From Devosia marina (GTDB taxonomy: Bacteria > Pseudomonadota > Alphaproteobacteria > Rhizobiales > Devosiaceae): a stretch of DNA of 64,000 nt. Under the pieces are notes generated by a model. It searched no databases, was not told where the DNA came from, and saw only the letters and a program-made list of their open reading frames with translations. How positions within the stretch are numbered: the stretch's first letter is position 1; every line of letters begins with the position of its first letter. A program made the position numbers and the translations under genes. Of this stretch, positions 19,432 to 29,359 are shown piece after piece. The DNA lies in contig NZ_WQRF01000001.1 of the NCBI RefSeq assembly GCF_009758415.1, positions 434,001 to 498,000 on the forward strand. The letters run 5' to 3'.

Positions 19432-20730
19432 ATGAGCGCCGCCACGTCTTTGCCCCTGTTCCCGAACTTCTTTTCTGCATCGGTTGCCCAGACCGATCCG
19501 GAGCTGGCCAAGGCCATCCAGGACGAGCTGGGCCGTCAGCAGAACGAGATCGAGCTCATCGCCTCGGAAAACATCGTGTCCCAGGCTGTGCTTGAGGCCC
19601 AAGGTTCGGTCCTGACTAACAAATATGCCGAGGGCTATCCCGGTAAGCGTTACTATGGCGGCTGCCAGTATGTGGACGTGGCCGAGACCCTGGCGATTGA
19701 GCGCGCCAAACAGTTGTTCGGCGTGGAATTTGCTAATGTGCAGCCCAATTCCGGCTCCCAGGCCAATCAGGGTGTCTATCAGGCGCTGATCCAGCCCGGC
19801 GACACCATTCTGGGCATGTCGCTCGACGCCGGTGGTCACCTGACCCACGGGGCCAAGCCCAACCAGTCGGGCAAGTGGTTCAACGCCATTCAGTACGGCT
19901 TGCGCCAGCAGGACGGCCGCGTCGATATGGACCAGGTCCGCGCCCTGGCGCAGGAGCACAAGCCCAAGATGATCGTGGCTGGCTTTTCGGCCTATTCGCG
20001 CGTCATGGACTGGGCCGCGTTCCGCGCCATTGCCGATGAAGTGGGCGCCATCCTCTTTGTCGACATGGCCCATGTGGCGGGCCTTGTCGCTGGTGGCGTC
20101 TATCCCAGCCCGTTCCCCCATGCCCATGTGGCCAGCACCACCACGCACAAGACCCTACGCGGTCCGCGCGGCGGCCTGATCCTCACCAATGACGAGGCGA
20201 TCGCTAAGAAGATCAATTCGGCCATTTTCCCTGGTATCCAGGGTGGGCCGCTTATGCATGTCATCGCTGCCAAGGCTGTTGCCTTCAAGGAAGCGCTTTC
20301 GCCCGAGTTCAAGGCCTATGCCAGCCAGGTTGTGGCCAATGCCAAGGTTTTGGCCGATACGCTTGTCAAGGGCGGCGTGGACATCGTTTCGGGTGGCACG
20401 GACAATCACCTTATGCTGGTCGATCTTCGACCCAAGGGTCTGACCGGCAAGGCGACTGAGACAGCTCTGGGCCGCGCGCACATCACCTGTAACAAGAACG
20501 CCGTGCCGTTCGATCCGGAAAAGCCAGCCATCACCTCCGGCGTGCGCCTCGGGACGCCCGCCGGTACCTCGCGCGGCTTTGGCGAGGCGGAATTCCAGCT
20601 TATCGGTGAGCTCATCATCGAGGTGCTCGATGGCCTCAAGACCAATGGCGACGACAATAACGGTGCTGTTGAGGCCGAAGTTCGTGCCAAGGTGAAGACG
20701 CTCACCGACCGTTTCCCGATCTACGGCTGA
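19432..20730 (+). CDS. glyA: Serine hydroxymethyltransferase
   Basis: GlyA is a PLP enzyme that converts serine and THF to glycine and 5,10-methylene-THF, the main source of one-carbon units. The PLP lysine is K240 in [15 protein letters not shown]. The N-terminal signature is [20 protein letters not shown] and then [15 protein letters not shown]. It has 432 residues, full length. It is preceded by a ZTP riboswitch and followed by nrdR after 17 bases. Confidence 0.97.
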   Translation: MSAATSLPLFPNFFSASVAQTDPELAKAIQDELGRQQNEIELIASENIVSQAVLEAQGSVLTNKYAEGYPGKRYYGGCQYVDVAETLAIERAKQLFGVEFANVQPNSGSQANQGVYQALIQPGDTILGMSLDAGGHLTHGAKPNQSGKWFNAIQYGLRQQDGRVDMDQVRALAQEHKPKMIVAGFSAYSRVMDWAAFRAIADEVGAILFVDMAHVAGLVAGGVYPSPFPHAHVASTTTHKTLRGPRGGLILTNDEAIAKKINSAIFPGIQGGPLMHVIAAKAVAFKEALSPEFKAYASQVVANAKVLADTLVKGGVDIVSGGTDNHLMLVDLRPKGLTGKATETALGRAHITCNKNAVPFDPEKPAITSGVRLGTPAGTSRGFGEAEFQLIGELIIEVLDGLKTNGDDNNGAVEAEVRAKVKTLTDRFPIYG

Positions 20731-20747
20731 CAACCGGAAGGCCCGCC

Positions 20748-21227
20748 ATGCGCTGCCCCTATTGTGGCAATGACGATACCCAAGTGAAGGATAGCCGCCC
20801 GACCGAAGATTCGGGCGCTATCCGCCGCCGCCGTGTCTGCAATGGCTGTGGCGGGCGCTTCACCACCTTTGAACGCGTGCAGCTTCGCGACCTCACCGTA
20901 GTCAAGAAGACCGGTCGCAAAGTGCCCTTCGACCGCGAAAAGCTGGCGCGCTCGGTCAACACCGCCTTGCGCAAGCGTTCGGTGGAGCCTGAAAAGGTCG
21001 AGCGGATGATCTCGGGCATCGTCCGCCAGCTCGAAAGCCTGGGTGATGTCGAGGTCACCTCCGACCAGATTGGCGAATATGTCATGGAAGGTCTCAAGGG
21101 CCTTGATGATGTGGCCTTTGTACGCTTCGCCAGCGTTTACAAGAATTTCTCTGCAGCCAATGACTTCCGGTCGTTCCTTGCGGACTTGGAGGATAACACC
21201 CCTGCCATGCCTGAGGATGAGGGCTGA
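20748..21227 (+). CDS. nrdR: Transcriptional repressor NrdR
   Basis: NrdR represses ribonucleotide reductase genes in response to ATP/dATP. An N-terminal zinc ribbon ([17 protein letters not shown], then [14 protein letters not shown]) is followed by an ATP-cone domain from [16 protein letters not shown] to about residue 140. Its 159 residues are normal. It follows glyA closely, the usual order in alphaproteobacteria. Confidence 0.97.
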   Translation: MRCPYCGNDDTQVKDSRPTEDSGAIRRRRVCNGCGGRFTTFERVQLRDLTVVKKTGRKVPFDREKLARSVNTALRKRSVEPEKVERMISGIVRQLESLGDVEVTSDQIGEYVMEGLKGLDDVAFVRFASVYKNFSAANDFRSFLADLEDNTPAMPEDEG

Positions 21228-21344
21228 CCGCTCCCAGGCCTCGCCAGCAAAAGGTTTCGTTTATCGCCCCTTGAGGTAGAGCTGCCGGGCGACCCCGAAA
21301 TGGGCTATTCTCTCCAACGTGACGCGCGTAACGGGAGGTTGACC

Positions 21345-21818
21345 ATGGATTCCTACGGTGTGCGATTTCCGCTGCCTGAAGATGCGGGCAGGGGGCTGCG
21401 GTTTCTAATTGTCGAAGGGCGGGCCTACCCCGACATAGCCGATGAAATGAAGCGCGGCGCCATCGCAGCGCTGGAAAAGGCCGGCGCGCTCCATGAAACA
21501 ATTGCTGTGCCCAGTGCCATGGAAGTGCCCGTGGCCATGGCAATGGCGATTGAAACTGGACGCTTCGACGGTTATGTGGCGCTGGGCTGTGTTATCCGCG
21601 GCCAGACAAACCACTATGTGTCGGTGGCCAATGAGAGCATCAGGGCGCTGGCCGAATTGGCCGTTGTTGACGCTTTGCCACTTGGCATTGGCATTCTGAC
21701 GGTAGAGAACGAAGCGCAGGCCCGAATGCGGGCCAATGTGAACGACCAGGATCGAGGCGGTGACGCGGCGAGAGCCGCACTGGCCCTATCCAGTGTGAAA
21801 GTGAAACTGAACAGCTAG
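21345..21818 (+). CDS. ribH: 6,7-dimethyl-8-ribityllumazine synthase
   Basis: RibH joins the ribitylaminouracil intermediate with dihydroxybutanone phosphate, the next-to-last step of riboflavin synthesis. Family motifs are VPSAMEVPVAMAMA, GCVIRGQTNHYVSVANE (with the catalytic-region His) and GIGILTVENEAQA. The ATG at 21345 has GGAGG just upstream, giving 157 residues; an in-frame ATG at 21300 lacks such a site. ribD and ribE, which often lie between nrdR and ribH, are absent here. nusB starts directly after the stop. Confidence 0.92.
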   Translation: MDSYGVRFPLPEDAGRGLRFLIVEGRAYPDIADEMKRGAIAALEKAGALHETIAVPSAMEVPVAMAMAIETGRFDGYVALGCVIRGQTNHYVSVANESIRALAELAVVDALPLGIGILTVENEAQARMRANVNDQDRGGDAARAALALSSVKVKLNS

Positions 21819-22304
21819 ATGACCGACCATCCTAAACGTGATCCCGGCGCCGCTCGCCCTGCCAATCAGCGCGGTGCGGCCCGCCTCGCTGCCGTCCAGG
21901 CGCTCTACCAGATGGATATCGGCCGGGCGACGCTCGAAGATACACTGGCGCAGTTTGGCTCGTTTCATCTCGGCCGGGAAATCGAAGGCGAACAATACCT
22001 GCCCGCAGACGCCGACTTCTTCCGCCAGATCGTCACCGGGGTCACCAAGCACCAGATTGAGATAGACCCCTCGGTCGACAAGGCTCTTGCAGAAGGCTGG
22101 CCCATTGGGCGCGTCGATGCCACCCTGCGCGCCATTCTGCGTGCTGCCGCCTTCGAACTGCTGCGCCGCAAGGACATTCCGGCGCGTGTGGTCATCACTG
22201 AGTATGTCGATATTGCCCGCGCCTTTTATGAGGATGACGCATCCGGCCTCGTCAACGCAGCGCTGGATTCCATTGCTCGCTCCGCCGGCGTGGACATGAA
22301 CTGA
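21819..22304 (+). CDS. nusB: Transcription antitermination factor NusB
   Basis: NusB works with NusE (S10) in antitermination of rRNA operons. The all-helical protein (161 residues) begins with a basic tail and NQRGAARLAAVQALYQMDIG. Further conserved parts are WPIGRVDATLRAILRAAAFEL and VVITEYVDIARAFYEDD. It starts on the base after the ribH stop. Confidence 0.96.
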   Translation: MTDHPKRDPGAARPANQRGAARLAAVQALYQMDIGRATLEDTLAQFGSFHLGREIEGEQYLPADADFFRQIVTGVTKHQIEIDPSVDKALAEGWPIGRVDATLRAILRAAAFELLRRKDIPARVVITEYVDIARAFYEDDASGLVNAALDSIARSAGVDMN

Positions 22305-22373
22305 CCCAAGCGGCATTGACGCCTCTAGCGGCCGGGCGCACCGTCCACCGCCGCCCACCAAGGATGTCTTTCA

Positions 22374-23564
22374 ATGCCTGACAGCCACCGCCAGTCCATC
22401 CGCAATATCGGTCTGCTCTCGGCCGCCCAGGCCCTTGGTGGTTCGAACTCCTCGATCATCATGTCAGTCGCGGCCCTGGCTGCCGTAAATTTTGCCCCCG
22501 ACCGGTCCGCCGTGACACTGCCGGTGACGGCCATGATTGTCGGCCTGGCGCTGACCACCTCGACCGCCACCATGGTGATCTATCGCCTCGGGCGAACACG
22601 CGGCCTGATGCTGGGCGCTGCCATCGGCATTCCCGCCTCGGTAGTCGCCACGCTGGCCGTGATACTCGGGCAGTTCTATCTGTTTGCAGCCGGCCTCTTC
22701 CTTGTGGGCATGTCGGGTGCCTTCATGCAGCAGGTGCGCTTTGCCGCCGCTGACAGCGTTGCCCCCGAATTAAAGAGCCAGGCGATTTCCTGGGTCATGT
22801 TTGGCGGCGTTGCCGCAGGCTTCCTTGGGCCGCAATTGAGCGCCCTGAGCATAGGCTGGATTCCGGGGGCAGAATATGCCGCCAGCTTCATTGTGATCGG
22901 CGTGATCTCGTTGCTTTCGGTGCTGGTGCTCGCCGGTACCCGCCTGGCACCGACCCATGCCCCCGGCGCGACAGAAGACAAGGGGCGCCCGCTTTCGGTG
23001 TTGCTGCGTCAGCCGGAAATCGTCCTGCCCATGCTCGGCGGCGCGCTCAGCTATGCGCTCATGACGCTGATCATGGTCGCTGCCCCATTGGCCATGGTGC
23101 ATCTTTGCGGTCACTCTCCCACCGACGCGGCCGGGGCAATTCAATGGCATGTAGTGGCCATGTTCGCGCCAAGTTTTGTTACTGGCGCCATTATCAAGCG
23201 CATCGGCGCCAGTTTGGTCACTGCCTTAGGCCTGCTGCTGATTATCGCCTGCGCGGTGATCGCTCTTAATGGCATCACTGTTGCCCATTTCACCACTACG
23301 CTCATTCTACTGGGCGTAGGCTGGAACTTCGGCTTCATCGGGTCGACAGCCATGCTGGCAACCAGCTATCGGCCGCAGGAGGCCGGTCGTGTCCAGGCGG
23401 TCAATGAACAAGTGGTGTTCGGCTCCAGCGCCATCGCGTCGCTCAGCTCGGGCTTTCTGCTGCAATTCGTAGGTTGGGAAGCCATCAACTTGCTGGCGAT
23501 CCCTGTGGCGACGCTGACCATCCTGCTGTTGGGTTTCGGCTCTCTCCGCCAGGCGCGCGCCTGA
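22374..23564 (+). CDS. MFS transporter
   Basis: A 12-helix major facilitator protein of 396 residues. The loop between helices 2 and 3 reads YRLGRTRGLMLGA, a degenerate form of the MFS signature. The substrate cannot be read from the sequence. It lies 69 bases after nusB, a position often held by an MFS gene in Hyphomicrobiales, and converges with bamE. Confidence 0.88.
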   Translation: MPDSHRQSIRNIGLLSAAQALGGSNSSIIMSVAALAAVNFAPDRSAVTLPVTAMIVGLALTTSTATMVIYRLGRTRGLMLGAAIGIPASVVATLAVILGQFYLFAAGLFLVGMSGAFMQQVRFAAADSVAPELKSQAISWVMFGGVAAGFLGPQLSALSIGWIPGAEYAASFIVIGVISLLSVLVLAGTRLAPTHAPGATEDKGRPLSVLLRQPEIVLPMLGGALSYALMTLIMVAAPLAMVHLCGHSPTDAAGAIQWHVVAMFAPSFVTGAIIKRIGASLVTALGLLLIIACAVIALNGITVAHFTTTLILLGVGWNFGFIGSTAMLATSYRPQEAGRVQAVNEQVVFGSSAIASLSSGFLLQFVGWEAINLLAIPVATLTILLLGFGSLRQARA

Positions 23565-23565
23565 A

Positions 23566-23596
23566 GCAAAGAAAAAGCCCCGGTGAACCGGGGCTT
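23566..23596 (-). terminator. Intrinsic terminator after bamE
   Basis: AAGCCCCGG (23588-23596 read on the minus strand) pairs with CCGGGGCTT over a 4-base loop, followed on the minus strand by TTTCTTTGCTTC. The T-run is on the bamE side. On the plus strand the stem follows the MFS stop by 10 bases but lacks a T-run, so it serves bamE best. Confidence 0.85.
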
Positions 23597-23619
23597 CCGA
23601 TGTTTCGACTCTGCCTGTC

Positions 23620-24057
23620 TTAGAACGAGGACAGGATAGTGTCGATAAAGGTCGCATCCTCGCCGAACGAAGGCGTGCGGCGTGTTTCGATATTAACCGC
23701 CTTGCCGTCCTCAAGCGCATAAACGGCGCGTTCAATGACCTTCTTGTTGCGGTCGAAATAGATCGCCAGAACCGTGCGTTCCTGAATCATGGTCATGCCG
23801 AATGAGGTCTGGTTGACCTTGGTTTCCACATAGTACCAAGCTGTGCGATCACCAAAGGTATTGGTGGTCTGGGGCGACCCGAGCACCAATGTGACCAATT
23901 GCTGGCTCTGGCCCGGACGGATCTGTTGCAGTGCCGAGTCTGGAATTTCATAGCCCTGGGTCCGCTTGGAGATCAGCGAGGTGCTGCTGGTGCAGCCGGC
24001 GAGCGCAACGGCCAGTACGGCCGCGGCAACGGAGGCTTTTGCAATTCGCAGAGGCAT
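23620..24057 (-). CDS. bamE: Outer membrane protein assembly factor BamE (OmlA/SmpA lipoprotein)
   Basis: BamE is a lipoprotein of the BAM complex that inserts outer membrane beta-barrels. The signal peptide ends in the lipobox LAGC, placing the acylated Cys at residue 22. The SmpA/OmlA domain has IRPGQSQQLVTLVLGSPQTT, then TAWYYVETK. It has 145 residues. It diverges from the cytochrome bc1 chaperone gene. Confidence 0.93.
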   Translation of the reverse strand: MPLRIAKASVAAAVLAVALAGCTSSTSLISKRTQGYEIPDSALQQIRPGQSQQLVTLVLGSPQTTNTFGDRTAWYYVETKVNQTSFGMTMIQERTVLAIYFDRNKKVIERAVYALEDGKAVNIETRRTPSFGEDATFIDTILSSF

Positions 24058-24223
24058 GAATTTGACTTTCCCAATGGCTGTCGACTATAGGCGTGACACT
24101 TGGGCGCGTGCCCATTGGCCGCCGGAATGTGTAGCTGTCAACTTGGCCGTCTGGCAAGCTGGCAATGATCCGGCACCCCGATCTGCCCCGTGTTTGACCG
24201 ATACCGACGCCGAGCGCAATCCC

Positions 24224-24751
24224 ATGATCATGTCCTTGTTCCGCAAGAAGACTGCTACCGAGCCGGTTTACGCCGTGTACAATTCCATTGTGGCGCAATC
24301 CCGGCGACCGGTCCTCTACGCCCAGTGGGGCGTTCCCGATACCGTGACAGGGCGGTTCGACATGATCAGCCTGCATATGGCGCTGTTGTTCCGTCGCCTG
24401 CGCAACGGGCCTGACGGATCGCGAGAATTCAGCCAGTCGGTATTCGATCTGTTTTTCAAGGATATGGATCGCTCGCTGCGCGAAATGGGTGTTTCGGATC
24501 TCGGTGTACCAAAGAAGATTCAGAAGATGGGCAATATCTTCTTTGGTCTGCTCGCCGCAATGAACGACGCAATGGATCGCAATGACGCCGATGCGCTTGC
24601 GAGCGTTCTGGCGCGCAATGTATTTGATGGCCAGGATACGCCGGAGCTGCGAGCCTTGGCCGATTATGTCTTTGCTTGCGATGCGGAACTGGCGACCCAG
24701 CCCGTAGACGCGATCACGGCAGGCTCGGTTCGGTTCGAGGCCACCGCATGA
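24224..24751 (+). CDS. Ubiquinol-cytochrome c chaperone family protein
   Basis: The protein (175 residues) matches the Ubiq_cyt_C_chap domain, related to mitochondrial Cbp3, needed for assembly of the bc1 complex. Typical parts are YNSIVAQSRRPVLYAQWGVP, RFDMISLHMALLFRRL and FDLFFKDMDRSLREMGVSD. An alternative ATG lies two codons in (24230). Its stop overlaps the next gene by 4 bases, and the neighbour pattern bamE / chaperone / yceD is conserved in this order. Confidence 0.9.
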   Translation: MIMSLFRKKTATEPVYAVYNSIVAQSRRPVLYAQWGVPDTVTGRFDMISLHMALLFRRLRNGPDGSREFSQSVFDLFFKDMDRSLREMGVSDLGVPKKIQKMGNIFFGLLAAMNDAMDRNDADALASVLARNVFDGQDTPELRALADYVFACDAELATQPVDAITAGSVRFEATA

Positions 24752-25299
24752 CCCGCCCAGCCGAGCCCATTTTCGACGCCGTTGTCAGGATTGACAAATT
24801 GCCCGCCGGCGGCCGCTCGATTGCCGTTGACGCAGATGAAACTGAGCGTCAGGCCATTGCCGAGGCCATGAACATTCTCTCTGTGGAGCGGTTCAAGGCG
24901 ACCCTGACGGTCACCCCGCTGCGGGGCGGCCTGCGCGCACTGGGCCATCTGGAAGCAGACGCGACGCAAGCGTCGGTCGTCAGTTTCGAGCCCGTTGCCG
25001 AGACCATTTCCGAAGACATCGATCGCGTATTCCTGCCGGCGCCGCGCGAAAAGCAGGCGCCCGCGGCCGGTGCCGAAATATACGTCGACCTTGAAAATGA
25101 CGACTTTCCCGATCACATCGACGGGCCAGAGGTCGACCTGAGTGCGCTGCTGCTCGAAACCCTGGCGCTGGCGCTCGATCCCTATCCGCGACTTCCGGAT
25201 GAAACTCTAGAGTCTGTCGGGGTTTCCGCTACAGATGAGGAAGAGGGGCCTTTTGCGAAGCTGGCTCGCCTCAAGGGTGAGAGCGGGGACAAGAAATGA
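24748..25299 (+). CDS. YceD family (DUF177) protein
   Basis: YceD/DUF177 proteins affect 23S rRNA accumulation in plants and bacteria. The protein has 183 residues; the marker region is VDLSALLLETLALALDPYPR, where many homologues also have cysteines. It starts within the chaperone stop (ATGA). In many bacteria rpmF (L32) follows yceD; here plsX follows directly, as usual for Hyphomicrobiales. Confidence 0.88.
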   Translation: MTRPAEPIFDAVVRIDKLPAGGRSIAVDADETERQAIAEAMNILSVERFKATLTVTPLRGGLRALGHLEADATQASVVSFEPVAETISEDIDRVFLPAPREKQAPAAGAEIYVDLENDDFPDHIDGPEVDLSALLLETLALALDPYPRLPDETLESVGVSATDEEEGPFAKLARLKGESGDKK

Positions 25300-25383
25300 A
25301 GCCTTGCCCTTCCAGGGCTTGCGCCGACCCGTTGATGGGATATGTTTGCTTGCCCGCCAAAGCGGGCCGAAAAACGGGCTGAA

Positions 25384-26454
25384 ATGACCGATTCTATTAC
25401 GATTTCCGTGGATGCCATGGGCGGCGATCACGCTCCGCGTGCCGTTATTCATGGCGCTCACTTGGCGCTCAAGGAGCGCAAGAACACGCGCTTTATCTTT
25501 CATGGCCTGAAGGAGCAGATCGACCCTCTGCTTGAAGAATTCCCGGCCCTCAAGCCGGTTTCCACCGTCCGGCATTGTGAGACCGTGATCGCCATGGACG
25601 AGAAGCCGAGCCAGGCCCTGCGCAAGGGCAAAGGCACTTCCTCCATGTGGATGGCAATTCAGGCGGTCAAGGACAAGGAAGCCGATGTCGCCATTTCCGG
25701 TGGCAATACCGGCGCACTGATGGCTATGGCCACGTTCTGCCTGCGGCCCATGAAGGGCATTTCGCGCCCCGGCATTGCGGCGATCTGGCCCACCCTGCGT
25801 TCCGATATCATCGTGCTCGATATGGGCGCTACTATCGGCGCAGACGCCCAGCAATTGGTGGATTACACCATCCTGGGATCCGCACTCGCCCGTGCCCTTT
25901 TCGATTCCGAATCGCCCACGGTCGGCCTGCTAAATGTCGGCACCGAAGAAGTGAAGGGGCTCGACTACATCAAGGAAGCCGGCAAAATTCTTTCCGAAGC
26001 GAGCGGCGCCGGCTTTACCTATCACGGTTTTGTCGAGGGCGACGACATCGGTAAGGGCACGGTGGACGTCGTGGTCACCGAGGGCTTTGTCGGCAATATT
26101 GCCCTCAAGACCGCCGAAGGCACCGCGCGCCAGGTTGCAAGTTATCTGCGCCAGTCGCTCAAGGCGACCTTGATGAGCCGAATCGGCGCCCTTTTTGCGT
26201 CGTCCGCCCTCAATGCTTTGCGCCGCAAGATGGATCCGCGCACCGTCAATGGTGGCGTGTTCATGGGTCTTAATGGCATTGTCATCAAGTCCCATGGCGG
26301 CACCGACGAGATCGGCTACAAAAGTGCGCTGGGCCTGTCCTACGAGATGGCGCGCAGCCGCCTGATGGACAAGATTGGCGACACCATGCATCGTTTTCCC
26401 ATCCACAAGGCAGACCCCAACCTGCCAACCGAGACCGAGGCCAAATCGGCGTGA
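25384..26454 (+). CDS. plsX: Phosphate acyltransferase PlsX
   Basis: PlsX converts acyl-ACP to acyl-phosphate, which PlsY uses to start phospholipid synthesis. It begins [20 protein letters not shown] and has [19 protein letters not shown] and [16 protein letters not shown]. The ATG at 25384 opens the conserved domain; 356 residues is normal. fabH starts inside its stop codon, so coupling is likely. Confidence 0.96.
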   Translation: MTDSITISVDAMGGDHAPRAVIHGAHLALKERKNTRFIFHGLKEQIDPLLEEFPALKPVSTVRHCETVIAMDEKPSQALRKGKGTSSMWMAIQAVKDKEADVAISGGNTGALMAMATFCLRPMKGISRPGIAAIWPTLRSDIIVLDMGATIGADAQQLVDYTILGSALARALFDSESPTVGLLNVGTEEVKGLDYIKEAGKILSEASGAGFTYHGFVEGDDIGKGTVDVVVTEGFVGNIALKTAEGTARQVASYLRQSLKATLMSRIGALFASSALNALRRKMDPRTVNGGVFMGLNGIVIKSHGGTDEIGYKSALGLSYEMARSRLMDKIGDTMHRFPIHKADPNLPTETEAKSA

Positions 26455-27431
26455 CCAGCTCAATCCGTTCCGTCATTCGTGGGGTTGGCAGCTACTTGCC
26501 AGCCAGGACCGTCACCAATGAAGAATTGGCCAAAACCGTCGATACGTCCGACGAATGGATTCAGCAACGCGTCGGTATCAAGGAAAGGCACATAGCCGCC
26601 GAGGGCGAGTTCACCTCAGACCTTGCTGCGGCGGCAGCGCGGGCAGCGCTCGACAATGCCGGATTTGCCATCGAGGACATCGACCTCATCATCGTGGCAA
26701 CCACGACACCTGACTATACCTTCCCCAGCGCCGCCACCCTGGTGCAGATGAAGCTGGGCATGCATCACGGCTTTGCCTTCGACATTCAGGCAGTGTGTTC
26801 GGGGTTCGTCTACGCGGTCGCCACGGCCGACAGCTACATCAAGAACGGCATGGCCCGCCGGGTGCTGGTGATCGGTGCAGAGACCTTTTCCCGCCTGCTT
26901 GACTGGACCGACCGCACCACCTGCGTGCTGTTCGGCGATGGCGCCGGCGCCGTGGTCATGGAACGCGTCGATCTGGCCGAGGGTGAGCCCGAACGCGGCG
27001 TGCTCACCTCCGCCCTGCGCTCCGACGGCCGTCACTGGGACAAGCTCTATGTCGATGGCGGGCCCTCGACCACCGGCACCACGGGCCACGTGCATATGCA
27101 GGGGCCGGAAGTCTTCCGCCACGCCGTGGGAAAGATCACCGACGTGGTCTATGCAACGCTTGAACAAACGGGCTACACGGTGGCCGATCTCGACTGGTTC
27201 GTGCCTCACCAGGCCAACAAGCGCATTATCGACGGGGCAGGGGCCAAGCTTGGCCTTCCTCCCGAAAAGGTCGTTACCACTGTCGATGTGCACGCCAACA
27301 CGTCCGCTGCGTCCGTGCCTTTGGCTCTGAGCGTGGCGGTAGCCGACGGGCGCATCAAGCAGGGCGATCTAGTCATGCTCGAGGCTATGGGCGGTGGCTT
27401 CACCTGGGGTGCTTCGCTCATTCGCTGGTAG
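26451..27431 (+). CDS. fabH: 3-oxoacyl-[acyl-carrier-protein] synthase III
   Basis: FabH condenses acetyl-CoA with malonyl-ACP to start fatty acid synthesis. The catalytic triad is C116 in [13 protein letters not shown]253 in [10 protein letters not shown] and N283 in [12 protein letters not shown]. The start is GTG at 26451, overlapping the plsX stop; 326 residues is full length. Confidence 0.97.
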   Translation: MTSSIRSVIRGVGSYLPARTVTNEELAKTVDTSDEWIQQRVGIKERHIAAEGEFTSDLAAAAARAALDNAGFAIEDIDLIIVATTTPDYTFPSAATLVQMKLGMHHGFAFDIQAVCSGFVYAVATADSYIKNGMARRVLVIGAETFSRLLDWTDRTTCVLFGDGAGAVVMERVDLAEGEPERGVLTSALRSDGRHWDKLYVDGGPSTTGTTGHVHMQGPEVFRHAVGKITDVVYATLEQTGYTVADLDWFVPHQANKRIIDGAGAKLGLPPEKVVTTVDVHANTSAASVPLALSVAVADGRIKQGDLVMLEAMGGGFTWGASLIRW

Positions 27432-27654
27432 GCAGGTTAACCGCATTGACCTTAAGCGTTTCAAGGCGTTAGTGTTCCTCTCGGGTGGAGGAAGCCGACG
27501 CCGACGCAAACGACAAGATCGTGCGGCGGCGTCATTCTGAGGAAGGAATCCCCTACGGCGATGCGGCTCTGGCGGTTGCATTGATGTATGGTGACATGGG
27601 GTTTGCCATGATGCCTGCAGGGAAGTCTGAATCCGTTGCAACTTGGGGGCGCGA

Positions 27655-27966
27655 ATGACGCAGAAGACGGTGACGCGGGCAGATCTTGCCGAAGCGGTCT
27701 ATGGTTCGGTCGGGCTCTCACGAACGGAGTCAGCGGAACTGGTAGAGCGTGTCCTAGAACTGATATCGGACGCTCTTGTGACGGGCTCCAACGTCAAGCT
27801 CTCCTCCTTCGGCTCCTTCCAGGTCCGCTCCAAGAACGAACGGATTGGCCGCAACCCCAAGACCGGCGAGGAGGTCCCAATCCTGCCCCGGCAGGTTCTT
27901 GTGTTCAAACCCTCCAATGTGTTGAAGTCCAAGATCAACAAGTCTATGGTCAGCGCTGGAAAGTAA
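27655..27966 (+). CDS. ihfA: Integration host factor subunit alpha
   Basis: IhfA, with IhfB, sharply bends DNA in replication, recombination and transcription. It has 103 residues. The signature is [20 protein letters not shown], followed by the DNA-intercalating arm [16 protein letters not shown]. The ATG at 27655 opens the domain ([16 protein letters not shown]); an in-frame TTG at 27643 is less likely. It lies between fabH and merR. Confidence 0.96.
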   Translation: MTQKTVTRADLAEAVYGSVGLSRTESAELVERVLELISDALVTGSNVKLSSFGSFQVRSKNERIGRNPKTGEEVPILPRQVLVFKPSNVLKSKINKSMVSAGK

Positions 27967-28071
27967 GGCTTTTACGCGCCTGGTCGAAGAGCGTTCTAGT
28001 TCTCCGAAAGGCCCGGCTGGTAAGGGCGAAACTGCAACAAGCGCGTTGCCGTGGGCAGGGAGAATCGCGGT

Positions 28072-28527
28072 TTGGACAAGTCGCCAGACGCGTTCCGTAC
28101 CATCTCTGAGGCTGCTGAAGAGCTCGATCTCCCGCAGCACGTTTTGCGATTCTGGGAAACCCGTTTCAGTACCATCAAGCCGCTCAAGCGCGGCGGTGGG
28201 CGGCGCTATTATCGCCCCGAAGACGTGATGCTGCTCCGCGGCATCCGCCATTTGCTTTACGATCAGGGTTTCACCATCAAGGGCGTGCAGAAGATACTCA
28301 AGGATCAGGGTGCGCGCTACGTCATCGCGGTTGGCGAGGGCAAGGGGCTGGACGAAATCCTGCCCATGATCGAACAGGCCGAAGCGGCAGGCGATGAGGC
28401 GGAACTGGAAGACGCCCAGATGCTGGCCAGCCCTTTGCTGGATCAGGACTCGCGCGACAAGCTCTCCGAAGTGCTGCGCGAACTGCTCGAATGCAAGCGC
28501 CTGCTGGAGCGCGCGAGAGAGCATTGA
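28072..28527 (+). CDS. MerR family transcriptional regulator
   Basis: An N-terminal MerR helix-turn-helix ([20 protein letters not shown], then [19 protein letters not shown]) is followed by a helical C-terminal part. No cysteine metal site is present. The start is taken as TTG at 28072 because AGGGAG lies 9 bases upstream and homologues start at the [10 protein letters not shown] stretch; a GTG at 28051 is the alternative. It follows ihfA as in most Hyphomicrobiales. Its target is unknown. Confidence 0.88.
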   Translation: MDKSPDAFRTISEAAEELDLPQHVLRFWETRFSTIKPLKRGGGRRYYRPEDVMLLRGIRHLLYDQGFTIKGVQKILKDQGARYVIAVGEGKGLDEILPMIEQAEAAGDEAELEDAQMLASPLLDQDSRDKLSEVLRELLECKRLLERAREH

Positions 28528-28534
28528 AGGCTCT

Positions 28535-28548
28535 GGAAGTTCTGTTTC
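28535..28548. promoter_or_regulatory. Candidate IolR operator before the iolG remnant
   Basis: GGAA-GTTCTG-TTTC differs in one base from GGAA-N6-TTCC, the operator I recall for RpiR-type IolR of Sinorhizobium meliloti. It lies 80 bases before the iolG remnant. It has the same GGAA-N6-TTTC form as the reverse complement of the site at 35515. Confidence 0.5.
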
Positions 28549-28628
28549 GCTGACTCGAAAAAATTGGACTATCTGTTCCGCACCATTGGGCCCCTGATCG
28601 GCTCGTTGCTTGCTGGAGTCTGTTCGCG

Positions 28629-29294
28629 ATGACTATTCGTTTTGGCCTGCTCGGGACAAGTCGCATTGGAACAGTACACGCTAGGGCCGTTTCTTCGAAC
28701 GCGCGGGCCGAACTAATCGCCGTTGCCGACGCCATGCCCGATGCTGCCTCGGCACTGGTCGGGCAATACGGCGCCCAGGTGCGCACCATCGATGCGATTG
28801 AGGAGGCGTCTGATATTGACGCGGTCATTGTCTGTACACCGACCGATACCCATGCCGACCTGATCGAACGCTTCGCCCGGGCCGGCAAGGCCATCTTCTG
28901 CGAAAAGCCCATTGATCTCGACGTGGAGCGGGTCAAGACCTGTCTCCGCGTTGTCGATGAGGCGGGTGCCACGGTGATGTTTAGCTTTAATCGCCACTTC
29001 GTTCCGCATTTCCAGGCGGTGAAGCAGGCCATTGTCGAAGGCCAGATCGATGAGGTCGAGATAGTCACCATCATCTCCCGCGATTCCGGCGCGCCGCCGG
29101 CCGACTATGTGAAGTGCTCCGGCGGCATTGACTGTGTAGAATCAAGAGCTCCGGCCGCACCGAGCGGTGCCGACGGGTTCATCGCCCTCGCCCTGGCCGA
29201 GGCGGCATTGAAGTCGGTGGCCGAAGGTCGGGCGGTCAAGGTTAGCGAAGTAACCGGCCCACTGGCTGACCGGTCCGTGTTTCAGGGTCGCTAG
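28629..29294 (+). pseudogene. iolG: Inositol 2-dehydrogenase remnant with in-frame internal deletion
   Basis: The first 167 residues are a Gfo/Idh Rossmann domain (FGLLGTSRIGTVHARAV; FCEKPIDLD with the catalytic Lys) running to PPADYVKCSGGI. After a short join the text jumps to the C-terminal end of the family, PSGADGFIALALAEAALKSV. About 110 residues are missing, including the Asp/His catalytic motif and the substrate-binding sheet. The frame is open, but the 221-residue product should not work as a dehydrogenase. It faces away from the iol operon. Confidence 0.85.
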
Positions 29295-29359
29295 GCCGAC
29301 GGCCTTGCGACCACCTGCCGACCTCCTTAGTCTTTGCGAACAAGACAAGGGAGCGTCCA

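Noticed and set aside
22435-22455. GGTTCGAACTCC, like a tRNA T-arm
   Set aside because: It lies inside the MFS gene in frame and no acceptor or anticodon stem surrounds it. No tRNA was found in the window.
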